From Aequoribacter sp049615385 (lineage in GTDB: Bacteria; Pseudomonadota; Gammaproteobacteria; Pseudomonadales; Halieaceae): a stretch of DNA of 64,000 nucleotides. The stretch's first letter is position 1; every line of letters starts with the position of its first letter. The notes under the pieces were generated by a model. It searched no databases. It worked only from the letters and a program-made list of their open reading frames with translations, and was not told the DNA's origin. Position numbers and translations under genes: made by a program. Shown here piece after piece: positions 9,412-18,124 of the stretch. Location of the stretch: assembly GCF_049615385.1 (NCBI RefSeq), contig NZ_JBMZFL010000011.1, one strand, 5' to 3'.

Positions 9412-9519
9412 TGTCATGAGAAACGGCTGGTGCAAATTGATTCAAAATGGCGGTAATAGACTAGCCTGAAAGTGCTGAGTAGGGTATACCTAGGCGTGTT
9501 ATAAGAGTAATTAAACGGC

Positions 9520-10557
9520 ATGAAACAAAAAGACGTATCCGAGCGTTCACAATTGGTTTTGCAGGCTTTGGTGAAACGTTACATCCAAGAGGGTGCGCCT
9601 GTGGGGTCAAGCACTGTGCGCCAAGAGGCCGGTTTGCCTGTTAGTGCGGCAACGGTACGCAATATCATGTCGGACCTCGAACACAGAGGTTATTTGCATG
9701 CTCCGCACACGTCTGCTGGCAGGGTACCGACGGCTGCGGGCTATCGCTTATACATTGATTCATTGCTACAGGTGGACATGCCCGATGCGGCAACCTTTCA
9801 GGCTCTGCAAAATGAATTGAGTCCCGATCGCAGCTCACGTGACCTGGTACAAGTCACCTCTAACCTGTTGGCCGATATCACGGCTCAAGCTGGGCTAGTT
9901 ACCGTGCCCCGTCCTGACTCAGCACAGTTTCGGCAAGTCGAGTTTTTGCCGCTGTCGGGTAATCGCGTGTTGGTGATTTTGGTCCTGAATCAGCATGAAG
10001 TGCAGAACAAAATTATCCACACCCATCAAGAGTTTGGCGCGGATCAGCTGCGCAGCGCGGCGGCGACGATCAACGAACGTTTCTCGGGGCGGACCTTTCA
10101 AGACATTGAAAGCATCATTACTCAAGAGTTACGAGAGGCGAAGTCTCGTATCGATCGCTATATGGAGGAGAGCTTAGCGTTTGCGAATAAAGCCCTGAAC
10201 GTCGGTCAATCGAATACAGAAGATTATCTCATGGCGGGCGAATCTAGATTGCTAGAGTCCGCTTCGCCCGAGGAGCTCGAGCATCTAAAAAGCTTGTTCC
10301 AAGCTCTTGAGAGCAAAAAAGATGTGCTGCATTTGTTAGAGCGATCCTCAGTCGCAGAAGGGGTTAAGATTTTTATCGGTGAAGAGGCGGGTTTCAACGC
10401 TTTGGGTAATTTCTCGTTGGTGACTGCACCCTACGGCGATGGCAAAAAAACGCTGGGCGTTCTGGGCGTTATTGGTCCGAAACGTATGGAGTACAGTCGC
10501 GTGATTCCTATTGTTGATCTTACTGCCCGAATGCTCAGCCAGGCTTTGTCGAATTAA
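9520..10557 (+). CDS. hrcA: Heat-inducible transcription repressor HrcA
   Basis: A 345-residue repressor that binds CIRCE operators and is kept active by GroEL. The winged-helix DNA-binding part is residues 1 to about 75 (VRQEAGLPVSAATVRNIMSDLEHRGYL, then HTSAGRVPTAAGYRLYIDSL), followed by the GAF-like HrcA core. Many gammaproteobacteria lack HrcA and rely on sigma-32 alone. Here it precedes grpE, as in Gram-positive and some proteobacterial hrcA-grpE-dnaK-dnaJ clusters. A clear CIRCE element is in front of groES at 63062-63088; I found none in front of hrcA, grpE or dnaK. Confidence 0.96.
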   Translation: MKQKDVSERSQLVLQALVKRYIQEGAPVGSSTVRQEAGLPVSAATVRNIMSDLEHRGYLHAPHTSAGRVPTAAGYRLYIDSLLQVDMPDAATFQALQNELSPDRSSRDLVQVTSNLLADITAQAGLVTVPRPDSAQFRQVEFLPLSGNRVLVILVLNQHEVQNKIIHTHQEFGADQLRSAAATINERFSGRTFQDIESIITQELREAKSRIDRYMEESLAFANKALNVGQSNTEDYLMAGESRLLESASPEELEHLKSLFQALESKKDVLHLLERSSVAEGVKIFIGEEAGFNALGNFSLVTAPYGDGKKTLGVLGVIGPKRMEYSRVIPIVDLTARMLSQALSN

Positions 10558-10560
10558 AGC

Positions 10561-10588
10561 CTTGAAAAAACTCAGTTCGTCCCCAAAT
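10561..10588 (+). promoter_or_regulatory. Sigma-32-like heat-shock promoter of grpE
   Basis: CTTGAA (10561-10566) and CCCCAAAT (10581-10588) are 14 bases apart, close to the E. coli RpoH consensus CTTGAA-N13-15-CCCCATnT. The element begins 4 bases after the hrcA stop and would give a leader of roughly 40 bases before grpE. Confidence 0.75.
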
Positions 10589-10637
10589 CACAGGCAGTGT
10601 TTTGTTTTTAATTTGATGTGATGAATAGGGGAAAGCC

Positions 10638-11210
10638 GTGAGTGACCAAAAAGACCGCGAACAACCTGAAGTAAACGAAGAAAACCTGCAGGTAGAAACG
10701 GTTGAGGCCGCTGATACTGAGGAGCCTGCAGAGGCCGAGCAAATAAGCCCAGAACTGCAAATCGAGGCGCTAGAGCAAGCACTTGGCGAGGCGAAAGAGT
10801 CCGTTTTGCGCGCTCAGGCAGATGCGATTAACGCTCAGCGCCGCGCTGAAAAAGAGATCGAAAAGGCGCGTAAATTTGCGCTTGAGGGGTTCTCGCGCGA
10901 AGTCCTTGTCGTCGCTGATAATCTTGAGCGTGCCCTCAGCGTGGTAAACCCCGAGGATGAGTCGGTAAAGCCGATCGTCGAAGGTATAGAGCTCACATTG
11001 AAGAGCTTTTCTGACGTGCTCGCCAAATTCAACGTAGAAGCGGTAGATCCTCACGGAGAGCCCTTTGATCCTCAATTACACCAAGCGATGAGTATAGTGC
11101 CCAATCCAGAGGTTGAGCCCAACACTGTGATTGCTGTTATGCAAAAGGGTTACACCTTGAATGGGCGCCTTATTCGTCCCGCTATGGTGATGGTTAGCAA
11201 GGCAGATTAA
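10638..11210 (+). CDS. grpE: Nucleotide exchange factor GrpE
   Basis: A 190-residue cochaperone that releases ADP from DnaK. An acidic N-terminus precedes a long helix (ALGEAKESVLRAQADAINAQRRAEKEIEKARKFALEGF...), and the conserved beta domain has DPHGEPFDPQLHQAMSIV and VIAVMQKGYTLNGRLIRPAMVMVSK. The start is GTG 10638 with GGGGAAAG just upstream. It is followed after 100 bases by dnaK, which has its own heat-shock promoter. Confidence 0.97.
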   Translation: MSDQKDREQPEVNEENLQVETVEAADTEEPAEAEQISPELQIEALEQALGEAKESVLRAQADAINAQRRAEKEIEKARKFALEGFSREVLVVADNLERALSVVNPEDESVKPIVEGIELTLKSFSDVLAKFNVEAVDPHGEPFDPQLHQAMSIVPNPEVEPNTVIAVMQKGYTLNGRLIRPAMVMVSKAD

Positions 11211-11229
11211 GCCTTTTTTCTTAGGGCCC

Positions 11230-11258
11230 CTTGAAATGAGCAAGCGCGGGCCCATATA
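11230..11258 (+). promoter_or_regulatory. Sigma-32-like heat-shock promoter of dnaK
   Basis: CCCTTGAA (CTTGAA at 11230-11235) and CCCATATA (11251-11258) are separated by 15 bases, a strong RpoH-type match, about 50 bases before the dnaK start. A short inverted repeat GTGCT...AGCAC occurs further down the leader. Confidence 0.8.
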
Positions 11259-11310
11259 GATATCAACGAAATGTTAAGTGCTTTACGAGAGCACGAGTAG
11301 GAGAAATATT

Positions 11311-13230
11311 ATGGGTAAAATTATTGGAATTGACTTAGGCACGACGAACTCTTGTGTCGCAGTTATGGATGGCGATAAGCCACGTGTTATCGAGAACTCA
11401 GAGGGTGATCGCACTACGCCATCAATTATTGGCTATACCGAAGACGGCGAAATTTTGGTGGGGCAAAGCGCAAAGCGTCAGGCCGTTACCAACCCTAAAA
11501 GCACCTTGTATGCGGTCAAGCGTTTAATTGGTCGCAAGTTCACTGACGATGTCGTTCAAAAAGACATCAAGATGGTGCCTTACTCGATTGTGGGTGCAGA
11601 CAATGGCGATGCGTGGGTAGAGGCCAAAGGTAAGAAAATGGCACCTCCTCAAGTGTCTGCGCAAGTTCTGATGAAAATGAAGAAAACAGCCGAAGAGTAC
11701 CTAGGCGAGCCAGTCACTGAAGCAGTAATCACGGTGCCTGCTTACTTTAATGACTCGCAGCGTCAGGCGACCAAAGACGCCGGCAAAATCGCAGGTCTAG
11801 AAGTAAAGCGTATCATCAACGAGCCAACCGCTGCGGCACTCGCCTATGGTATGGACAAAGTCAGTGGAGACAACGTTATTGCTGTTTATGACTTGGGTGG
11901 TGGCACCTTCGATATCTCGATCATCGAGATCGCCGAAGTCGATGGTGAACATCAATTTGAAGTGCTAGCAACAAATGGCGACACTTTCTTGGGTGGTGAA
12001 GACTTCGACCTTCGCTTGATCGAATACTTGGCGGCTGAGTTCAAGAAAGAGAACGGCATTGACCTGCACAACGATCCTCTAGCTCTGCAGCGTCTTAAAG
12101 AAGCCGGTGAGAAGGCGAAGATCGAGCTGTCTAGCTCGCAACAGACTGAAGTTAACTTGCCTTACATCACGGCAGATGCGACGGGTCCTAAGCACTTGGT
12201 CGTGAAGCTGTCACGCAGCAAGCTTGAGTCATTGGTTGAAGATCTTGTTAAGCGCTCTTTAGAGCCCGTAAAGGTTGCATTAAAGGATGCGGGTCTTAGC
12301 CCAAGCGAAATCAACGACGTGATCTTGGTGGGTGGTCAAACCCGTATGCCTTTGGTCCAAAAAGCGGTCACTGATTTCTTCGGTAAAGAACCTCGCCGCG
12401 ACGTTAACCCTGACGAAGCGGTCGCGGTAGGTGCATCAATCCAGGGCGCGGTACTGTCAGGTGATGTTAAAGACGTACTGCTACTAGACGTGACGCCGTT
12501 GACTTTGGGTATCGAAACGATGGGTGGTGTGGCTACACCGCTGATCGAGAAGAATACGACCATTCCAACGAAGAAGTCGCAGGTTTTCTCGACAGCAGAT
12601 GACAATCAAACCGCAGTTACCATTCACGTGGTGCAGGGTGAACGTAAGCAAGCGGCGCAAAATAAATCTTTGGGACGCTTTGACTTGGCGGATATCCCGC
12701 CCGCACCTCGCGGTATGCCTCAGATCGAAGTGACTTTCGATTTGGATGCCAACGGTATTCTGAATGTGTCGGCGAAAGACAAGGCGACGGGCAAAGAGCA
12801 ATCAATTCGTATTACTGCGTCAAGCGGTTTGTCGGATGATGAAATCGAAGCTATGGTGCGCGACGCCGAGGCGAATGCCGAAGCTGATGCAAAATTCGAA
12901 GCCCTGATTGCAGCGCGCAACAGCTGTGAAGGTATGGTGCACGCCGCGAAAAACACTCTCCAAGAAGCGGCAGAGCACGCGACAGATGAAGAGAAATCGG
13001 CGATTGAAGCGGCTATTGCTGAAGCAGAAGAGGCTTTGAAAGGCGACGATAAGGACGCCATCGAAGCCGCCGCGACTAAAGTGACTGAAGCAACGAGTCC
13101 TGTTGCTCAGAAGATGTATCAAGCGCAAGCTGCCGCCGGCGAGCAAGCGCAAGGTGCTGATGCACAAGAGGCCGCAGCCGATGACGCGGTGGACGCTGAG
13201 TTCGAAGAAGTAAAAGACGACAAGAAGTAA
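11311..13230 (+). CDS. dnaK: Molecular chaperone DnaK (Hsp70)
   Basis: A 639-residue Hsp70. The nucleotide-binding domain opens with GKIIGIDLGTTNSCVAVMDG and contains AYDLGGGTFD-type phosphate motifs (AVYDLGGGTFDISI) and VGGQTRMPLV. The linker DVLLLDVTPLTLGIE and the substrate domain follow, and the acidic tail ends EFEEVKDDKK. The start is ATG 11311 with AGGAG a few bases upstream; the longer in-frame reading from 11278 is not conserved. It works with GrpE upstream and DnaJ downstream. Confidence 0.98.
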   Translation: MGKIIGIDLGTTNSCVAVMDGDKPRVIENSEGDRTTPSIIGYTEDGEILVGQSAKRQAVTNPKSTLYAVKRLIGRKFTDDVVQKDIKMVPYSIVGADNGDAWVEAKGKKMAPPQVSAQVLMKMKKTAEEYLGEPVTEAVITVPAYFNDSQRQATKDAGKIAGLEVKRIINEPTAAALAYGMDKVSGDNVIAVYDLGGGTFDISIIEIAEVDGEHQFEVLATNGDTFLGGEDFDLRLIEYLAAEFKKENGIDLHNDPLALQRLKEAGEKAKIELSSSQQTEVNLPYITADATGPKHLVVKLSRSKLESLVEDLVKRSLEPVKVALKDAGLSPSEINDVILVGGQTRMPLVQKAVTDFFGKEPRRDVNPDEAVAVGASIQGAVLSGDVKDVLLLDVTPLTLGIETMGGVATPLIEKNTTIPTKKSQVFSTADDNQTAVTIHVVQGERKQAAQNKSLGRFDLADIPPAPRGMPQIEVTFDLDANGILNVSAKDKATGKEQSIRITASSGLSDDEIEAMVRDAEANAEADAKFEALIAARNSCEGMVHAAKNTLQEAAEHATDEEKSAIEAAIAEAEEALKGDDKDAIEAAATKVTEATSPVAQKMYQAQAAAGEQAQGADAQEAAADDAVDAEFEEVKDDKK

Positions 13231-13283
13231 TCTTCTGTCGAAACGGACTCGACACCCAGTGTCGGTGTACAATGAATCATCAG

Positions 13284-13303
13284 CGCGGGTCTTAGTGCCC
13301 GCG
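13284..13303 (+). other. GC-rich hairpin in the dnaK-dnaJ gap
   Basis: CGCGGG (13284-13289) pairs with CCCGCG (13298-13303) and is followed by TTGTTGT. A second small stem, CGACAC-CCA-GTGTCG, lies at 13250-13264. These could be a leaky terminator or an mRNA processing site that lowers dnaJ relative to dnaK; the T-run is too weak for a confident terminator. Confidence 0.35.
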
Positions 13304-13366
13304 TTGTTGTAATTGGATTATCTAAGACAGCGTGTGCTGTTGCTAACTAAATGCGATTGAGTTGTC

Positions 13367-14497
13367 ATGTCAAAACGCGATTATTATGAAGTGCTAGGTG
13401 TTGCTCAAAACGCCGACGAGAAGGACATTAAAAAGGCCTATCGTCGTATAGCGATGAAATTCCACCCCGATCGAAACTCGGACGACCCCAAAGCCGATGA
13501 AAAATTTAAAGAAGCAACCGAGGCCTACGAAGTTTTAACGGACAAAGAAAAGCGGTCTGCTTATGACCGATTTGGTCACGCGGCGGTCGATGGTTCAGCC
13601 GGTGGTGGCGGTGGTGGTTTCGGTGACGGTGGCTTTGGCGATATTTTCGGAGATGTCTTTGGCGATATTTTCGGTGGTGGTCGCGGTCGCTCATCGGGCC
13701 CGCAGCGTGGTTCGGATTTGCGTTATACGCTAGATATCTCGCTTGAGGATGCCGTTAACGGTAAAAGCGTTGAGATTAAGGTGCCGACACTCGATTCGTG
13801 TGACACCTGTGATGGATCGGGTGCTAAGCCCGGCTCTAGCCCCAAGACTTGCGACACTTGTGGCGGTGTTGGGCAAGTGCGTATGCAACAGGGTTTCTTC
13901 CAAGTTCAGCAGACCTGCCCGAGCTGTCGCGGGCGCGGTAAGACGATCAGCGACCCTTGTGGAAGTTGCCGCGGTCAAGGTCGGGTGGAACGCACCAAAA
14001 CCTTATCGGTTAAAGTTCCTCCCGGCGTCGATACCGGCGATCGTATCCGCTTGTCCGGCGAGGGCGAGGCTGGACCTAACGGCGGTCCAAAAGGTGACCT
14101 GTTTGTCGAGATGTCGGTACGTCAGCACCCCATCTTTGAGCGTGACGGCAAGCACTTGTACTGCGACGTGCCGATTACTTTTGCCGATGCGGCCTTGGGT
14201 GGCGAGCTTGAGGTGCCGACGCTTGAAGGGCGCATTAAGTTGAAGATTCCAGAGGGCACCCAAACGGGTAAACTGTTCCGCCTACGCGGGAAGGGTGTAA
14301 AACCTGTTCGCGGCGGTGCGGTGGGTGATTTATTATGCCGTGTCACGGTAGAAACCCCGGTAGAACTAAGCAAGCAGCAAAAAGAGCTACTGCAGGCGTT
14401 TCAAGCGAGCTTAACCGAGGGTGGTAAAAAACAGTCGCCCAAGCAAACAAGTTGGTTTGAAGGCGTCAAAAACTTTTTTGACGACATGAAATTATGA
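13367..14497 (+). CDS. dnaJ: Chaperone protein DnaJ (Hsp40)
   Basis: A 376-residue class A Hsp40. The J domain contains the essential HPD (KFHPDRNSDDP, about residues 30-40), then a Gly/Phe-rich stretch. Four zinc motifs follow in order, CDTCDGSG, CDTCGGVG, CPSCRGRG and CGSCRGQG, before the C-terminal substrate-binding part. It stimulates DnaK ATPase and delivers clients. Its TGA overlaps the dapB ATG (ATGA), indicating coupled translation. Confidence 0.98.
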   Translation: MSKRDYYEVLGVAQNADEKDIKKAYRRIAMKFHPDRNSDDPKADEKFKEATEAYEVLTDKEKRSAYDRFGHAAVDGSAGGGGGGFGDGGFGDIFGDVFGDIFGGGRGRSSGPQRGSDLRYTLDISLEDAVNGKSVEIKVPTLDSCDTCDGSGAKPGSSPKTCDTCGGVGQVRMQQGFFQVQQTCPSCRGRGKTISDPCGSCRGQGRVERTKTLSVKVPPGVDTGDRIRLSGEGEAGPNGGPKGDLFVEMSVRQHPIFERDGKHLYCDVPITFADAALGGELEVPTLEGRIKLKIPEGTQTGKLFRLRGKGVKPVRGGAVGDLLCRVTVETPVELSKQQKELLQAFQASLTEGGKKQSPKQTSWFEGVKNFFDDMKL

Positions 14498-15300
14498 GTA
14501 TACGAGTAGGTGTTATCGGCGCGGCGGGCCGAATGGGGCGGACTCTGATTGAGGCCCTTGCTCAGCATGAGGGCTTAACCTTGGCGGGTGCAACCGAACG
14601 ACCAGAGAGTTCTTTAATTGGCGCAGACGCCGGCGAACTCGCGGGTCTTGGCAAGCTGGGTGTCGCTATCGTCGGGTCGGTAAACGATATCGTGGCTGAT
14701 ATTGATGTCTTGATCGACTTTTCATCGCCGTCAGCAACACTGGACCATTTAAAGGCCTGTAAATCCAGCGGCACGGCAATTGTGATCGGAACAACGGGCT
14801 TTACCCTGGAGCAAGAATCTCAGATTACGGCTGCAGCGCAGCACATTCCAGTGTGTAAAGCCTCTAACTTCAGCACCGGTGTCAATTTGTGCTTTAAGTT
14901 GCTCGATATGGCGGCGCGCGTGTTAGGCGATGACGTTGATATTGAAGTCATCGAGGCGCATCACCGGCACAAAGTGGATGCGCCCTCCGGCACGGCTTTG
15001 AGCATGGGCGGTGTGGTCGCAAATGCCTTAGGGCGTGATTTGGCTGAGGTGGCCGTTTATGGTCGTGAGGGTCAAACCGGTGCGCGCGACCGAGATACCA
15101 TTGGGTTTGCAACTGTCCGCGCCGGCGATATCGTTGGTGATCACACCGTGATGTTCGCCGCAGAGGGTGAGCGGGTAGAGATTACGCATAAAGCATCAAG
15201 CCGAATGTCGTTTGCGCGTGGTGCGTTACGAGCGGCTCAATGGGTAGTGTCGAAACCTGCCTCGCTGTACGACATGCAAGACGTTCTCAATTTGAAGTAA
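14494..15300 (+). CDS. dapB: 4-hydroxy-tetrahydrodipicolinate reductase
   Basis: A 268-residue lysine and diaminopimelate biosynthesis enzyme that reduces 4-hydroxytetrahydrodipicolinate with NAD(P)H. The Rossmann motif GAAGRMGRTL is at the N-terminus, and the signature EVIEAHHRHKVDAPSGTAL carries the catalytic His and substrate-binding residues. Placement after dnaJ is the Pseudomonas-type order. Length is normal. Confidence 0.97.
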   Translation: MSIRVGVIGAAGRMGRTLIEALAQHEGLTLAGATERPESSLIGADAGELAGLGKLGVAIVGSVNDIVADIDVLIDFSSPSATLDHLKACKSSGTAIVIGTTGFTLEQESQITAAAQHIPVCKASNFSTGVNLCFKLLDMAARVLGDDVDIEVIEAHHRHKVDAPSGTALSMGGVVANALGRDLAEVAVYGREGQTGARDRDTIGFATVRAGDIVGDHTVMFAAEGERVEITHKASSRMSFARGALRAAQWVVSKPASLYDMQDVLNLK

Positions 15301-15310
15301 GGACTGGCAT

Positions 15311-16165
15311 ATGACTGACTACATAGTGAATATCGACGAAAGCAACGCTATGCGTATGCTTATTGAAGAATCTAATGTTCGCCCTGTAGTGGTCGACTTT
15401 TGGGCTGATTGGTGCGGACCATGTAAGACCTTGATGCCCATTCTTGAGAAACTGGCGCATGAGTACGCAGGTGCGTTTTTACTGGCGAAGGTCAATGCGG
15501 ACGAGCAACAAAATATTGCGGGCCAGTTTGGTGTGCGCAGTCTGCCCACGGTAATGGTTATTCAAAATGGTCAGCCTGTTGACGGTTTTGCCGGAGCGCA
15601 ACCTGAAGCCCAAGTGCGCGAGCTGCTTCAAAAATACTTGCCCAGCCCCTGGGCTGCCGCTCTAGAGGAAGCTGCGCGATTGATGCAGGCGGGTGATCAG
15701 CAGGCCGCTTTAACTCTTCTTCGCAAGGCGTACGATGACTCAAATCAAGATTTGGATATAGCGTTGAACTTGGCGCATGTGTTAATCCAGTGTAATCGTT
15801 TTGCCGAGGCTGAAACGGTGCTCGAGAATATCCGGTTTGTGGATCGTGATACTCGTTACGAGCAGTTAATGGCTGAGTTGGCCCTGAAACAAGAGGCGTC
15901 GAAGTCGCCCGAAACAGCGGCTTTGGAGGCTGAGTTGGCGTCCGACCCAGACAACTTGGATTTAAGGGTGGAATTGGCCGTTCAATATTCCGTCGATGGG
16001 CATCATGCTGATGCACTGGAACAGCTGATGCTCGTACTAAAAATCGATCGTGATCACAATAATGGCGGTACCAAAAAGCGCATGCTCGACATTATTGCAA
16101 GTCTTGGCAAGGGCGATCCAATCGCCGTAGATTATCAGCGCAAGCTCTTCGGTTTGCTCTACTAG
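15311..16165 (+). CDS. cnoX: Thioredoxin-TPR chaperedoxin (CnoX/YbbN family)
   Basis: A 284-residue cytoplasmic protein: a thioredoxin fold (residues 1 to about 110) joined to a TPR-like helical tail. The active site is a complete WCGPC (residues 34-38), followed by the cis-proline loop RSLPTVMV. Family members hold unfolding clients and pass them to DnaK/DnaJ or GroEL. E. coli YbbN has lost the first Cys and redox activity; this one should retain it. Its place right after dnaK-dnaJ-dapB suits a proteostasis role. Confidence 0.88.
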   Translation: MTDYIVNIDESNAMRMLIEESNVRPVVVDFWADWCGPCKTLMPILEKLAHEYAGAFLLAKVNADEQQNIAGQFGVRSLPTVMVIQNGQPVDGFAGAQPEAQVRELLQKYLPSPWAAALEEAARLMQAGDQQAALTLLRKAYDDSNQDLDIALNLAHVLIQCNRFAEAETVLENIRFVDRDTRYEQLMAELALKQEASKSPETAALEAELASDPDNLDLRVELAVQYSVDGHHADALEQLMLVLKIDRDHNNGGTKKRMLDIIASLGKGDPIAVDYQRKLFGLLY

Positions 16166-16285
16166 ACCATCGGTTTTGGCCCGATTGTGACGGGCGTGTA
16201 AGCGAACTTCCCTCAGCTTTGTCAGGCTTTGATATCGGCCTCTGGCTTCGAGCATAGAGGCCCCCTCATTCTGAGCGTTTTGGTG

Positions 16286-16312
16286 TTGTCAGTGTCAACT
16301 CCCTGTGATACT
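16286..16312 (+). promoter_or_regulatory. Possible promoter of the alkyl sulfatase operon
   Basis: TTGTCA (16286-16291) and an extended -10-like TGTGATACT (16304-16312) are spaced 15 bases, which is short. Upstream, a 7-bp hairpin GGCCTCT/AGAGGCC (16237-16262) without a T-run could mark the end of the preceding transcript. The 196-base gap holds no other recognisable signal. Confidence 0.3.
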
Positions 16313-16361
16313 TTGCTGTTTTTCCAAAAATCATACTCTAAGTTCAAATTGGTAAAATTAG

Positions 16362-18104
16362 ATGAAGCTGAGACTCGGTGCACTTTATGTTGCTATAGCG
16401 CTTGCAGGTTGCGGTGAGCCGCCAGAGTCTATTGAGCCCTCGGTAATAGCCACATCCGGTAATGATGCTCTGGTTGCGCATAGCCAAGTATTTGAACAAC
16501 GTATTGAAAATCCAGCTCCCGGTGTTTACGTCGCTATCGGCTATGCGCTGGCGAATAGCATTTGGATTGATGGTGAGGATGGCGCCATTGTCGTTGATAC
16601 CACGGAGTCCCGTGGCGCAGCAGAAGCGGTTCTGCAGGAGTTTAGGCGTTATTCCGATAAGCCCGTTAAGGCAATTATATATACTCATAACCATGCTGAT
16701 CACATTATGGGTGCCTCGGTGTTTGCCAACGGAGATGATGTCCAGATACTGTCTCACGAGACACTACCTAAGCACGTGGCTCGCGTCACCAACGTCTTAT
16801 TGCCCACCATCGAAACCAACGCCATGCGGATGTTCGGTGAACGGCTCGCTGAAGGCGGTGAAGCAATCATCAACGATGGTATTGGCCCTGAACTGAAGCA
16901 GATTGGCGCCAAGGATGGACTGGGGGCACGGGGTTATTTGCCGCCAAATCGGACCTTTAATGATCGCCTCGATTTGGACATCGAGGGTGTTAAGTTAAGT
17001 TTGATTCATGCTCCAGGCGAGACTGACGACCAAATTGTAGTGTGGTTCCCAGACCTTAGGGTGCTTTTGCCTGGCGATAATGTGTATAAAGCCTTTCCCA
17101 ATCTCTACACCATTCGAGGTACCCCGTATCGCGATGTTCGCAAGTGGTCTGAGAGTGTTAGGGCGATGGCCAAGCTTAACCCCCAAATCATGGTGCCAAG
17201 CCATACAGAACCGGTTGTCGGTGAGGCAAATATCAATGCGTTGCTCACGGATTACGCGGATGCTATTCAGTTTGTGCACGATCAGACTATTCGTTTGATC
17301 AACGAGGGTTTGCGCCCCGATGAAATTGTTCAGCGAATCCAGCTGCCCCAAAACCTTGCCAAACATCCTTGGTTACAGCCGTTTTATGGCACAGTAGAGT
17401 GGGCCGCGCGCTCGGTCTATTCGGGGTACCTAGGTTGGTTTGATGGAGACAGCGTAGATTTGTTCCCGACACCCAAGCGGACAAAAGCGGCCCGTCTGAT
17501 AGCATTGATGGGTGGTGTCGACGCGGTATTAAGCGAGGCGAGTCGGTATTTGAAGCAAGACCCACAGTGGGCTGCGGAGTTAGCCGATTATGTGTGCACT
17601 GCGGATTCAAGCAACACTCGAGCTCGGGAGCTGAAGGCGTCTGCTTTGCGGGCTATGGCTGAAGTAGAAGTCAACCCAAATGCCAGAAACTGGTACTTAT
17701 CCGAAGCTTTAGAGCTGGAGGGAAAGGTCGTGTTTGAGCCAAGGCCTACAGATGCTGAGCGTTTGGCTTACGCGCAAACCTTCCCGATCGAAAATGTCTT
17801 AGAGCTTATGACCGTGTCATTGAACCCGGCCAAAAGTGCGGGGGTCAGCGCGAGCGTCGAATTTGTTTTTCCCGATCAAAGTAAACGGTTCTTACTCACC
17901 GTGCGTAATCAGATACTACTGATCGATCGTTTGAATGAACCTGCAGCAGATGCGGTCCGAGTCACCGTAAATGTCAATGACTGGGTAGCTCTGGTGACTC
18001 AAAACGATTCTTTACCCGCGGCTCTGGCCAGCGGACGGGTGGCCACAGATGGTGTTAGCGATCTGCCGGCTTTACTGAAGTTCTTAGCAATGTTTACCGA
18101 TTAA
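16362..18104 (+). CDS. Alkyl sulfatase-like metallo-beta-lactamase lipoprotein (SdsA family)
   Basis: A 580-residue protein with lipobox LAGC (Cys17; Gly at +2 suggests outer-membrane retention). The metallo-beta-lactamase core has THNHADH (residues 108-114) and later HAPGETDDQ and PSHTEPV, the dinuclear zinc pattern of SdsA-type alkyl sulfatases. Helical dimerisation and SCP2-like lipid-binding domains follow at the C-terminus. SdsA1-type enzymes hydrolyse primary alkyl sulfates to sulfate and alcohol. Here, 20 bases before an acyl-CoA dehydrogenase pair, a role in feeding alkyl chains into beta-oxidation is plausible; the real substrate is unproven. Confidence 0.85.
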   Translation: MKLRLGALYVAIALAGCGEPPESIEPSVIATSGNDALVAHSQVFEQRIENPAPGVYVAIGYALANSIWIDGEDGAIVVDTTESRGAAEAVLQEFRRYSDKPVKAIIYTHNHADHIMGASVFANGDDVQILSHETLPKHVARVTNVLLPTIETNAMRMFGERLAEGGEAIINDGIGPELKQIGAKDGLGARGYLPPNRTFNDRLDLDIEGVKLSLIHAPGETDDQIVVWFPDLRVLLPGDNVYKAFPNLYTIRGTPYRDVRKWSESVRAMAKLNPQIMVPSHTEPVVGEANINALLTDYADAIQFVHDQTIRLINEGLRPDEIVQRIQLPQNLAKHPWLQPFYGTVEWAARSVYSGYLGWFDGDSVDLFPTPKRTKAARLIALMGGVDAVLSEASRYLKQDPQWAAELADYVCTADSSNTRARELKASALRAMAEVEVNPNARNWYLSEALELEGKVVFEPRPTDAERLAYAQTFPIENVLELMTVSLNPAKSAGVSASVEFVFPDQSKRFLLTVRNQILLIDRLNEPAADAVRVTVNVNDWVALVTQNDSLPAALASGRVATDGVSDLPALLKFLAMFTD

Positions 18105-18124
18105 CAAAGAAGAGGTGATTTAAC

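Noticed and set aside
9354..9519. LexA box upstream of recN
   Set aside because: No CTG-N10-CAG with reasonable flanks found on either strand; only the unrelated TACTAAGT palindrome is present.
10541..10562. AGGCTTT...AAAGCCT inverted repeat over the hrcA stop as a terminator
   Set aside because: No T-run follows on the plus strand, and the second arm overlaps the -35 of the grpE heat-shock promoter, so it is more likely incidental.
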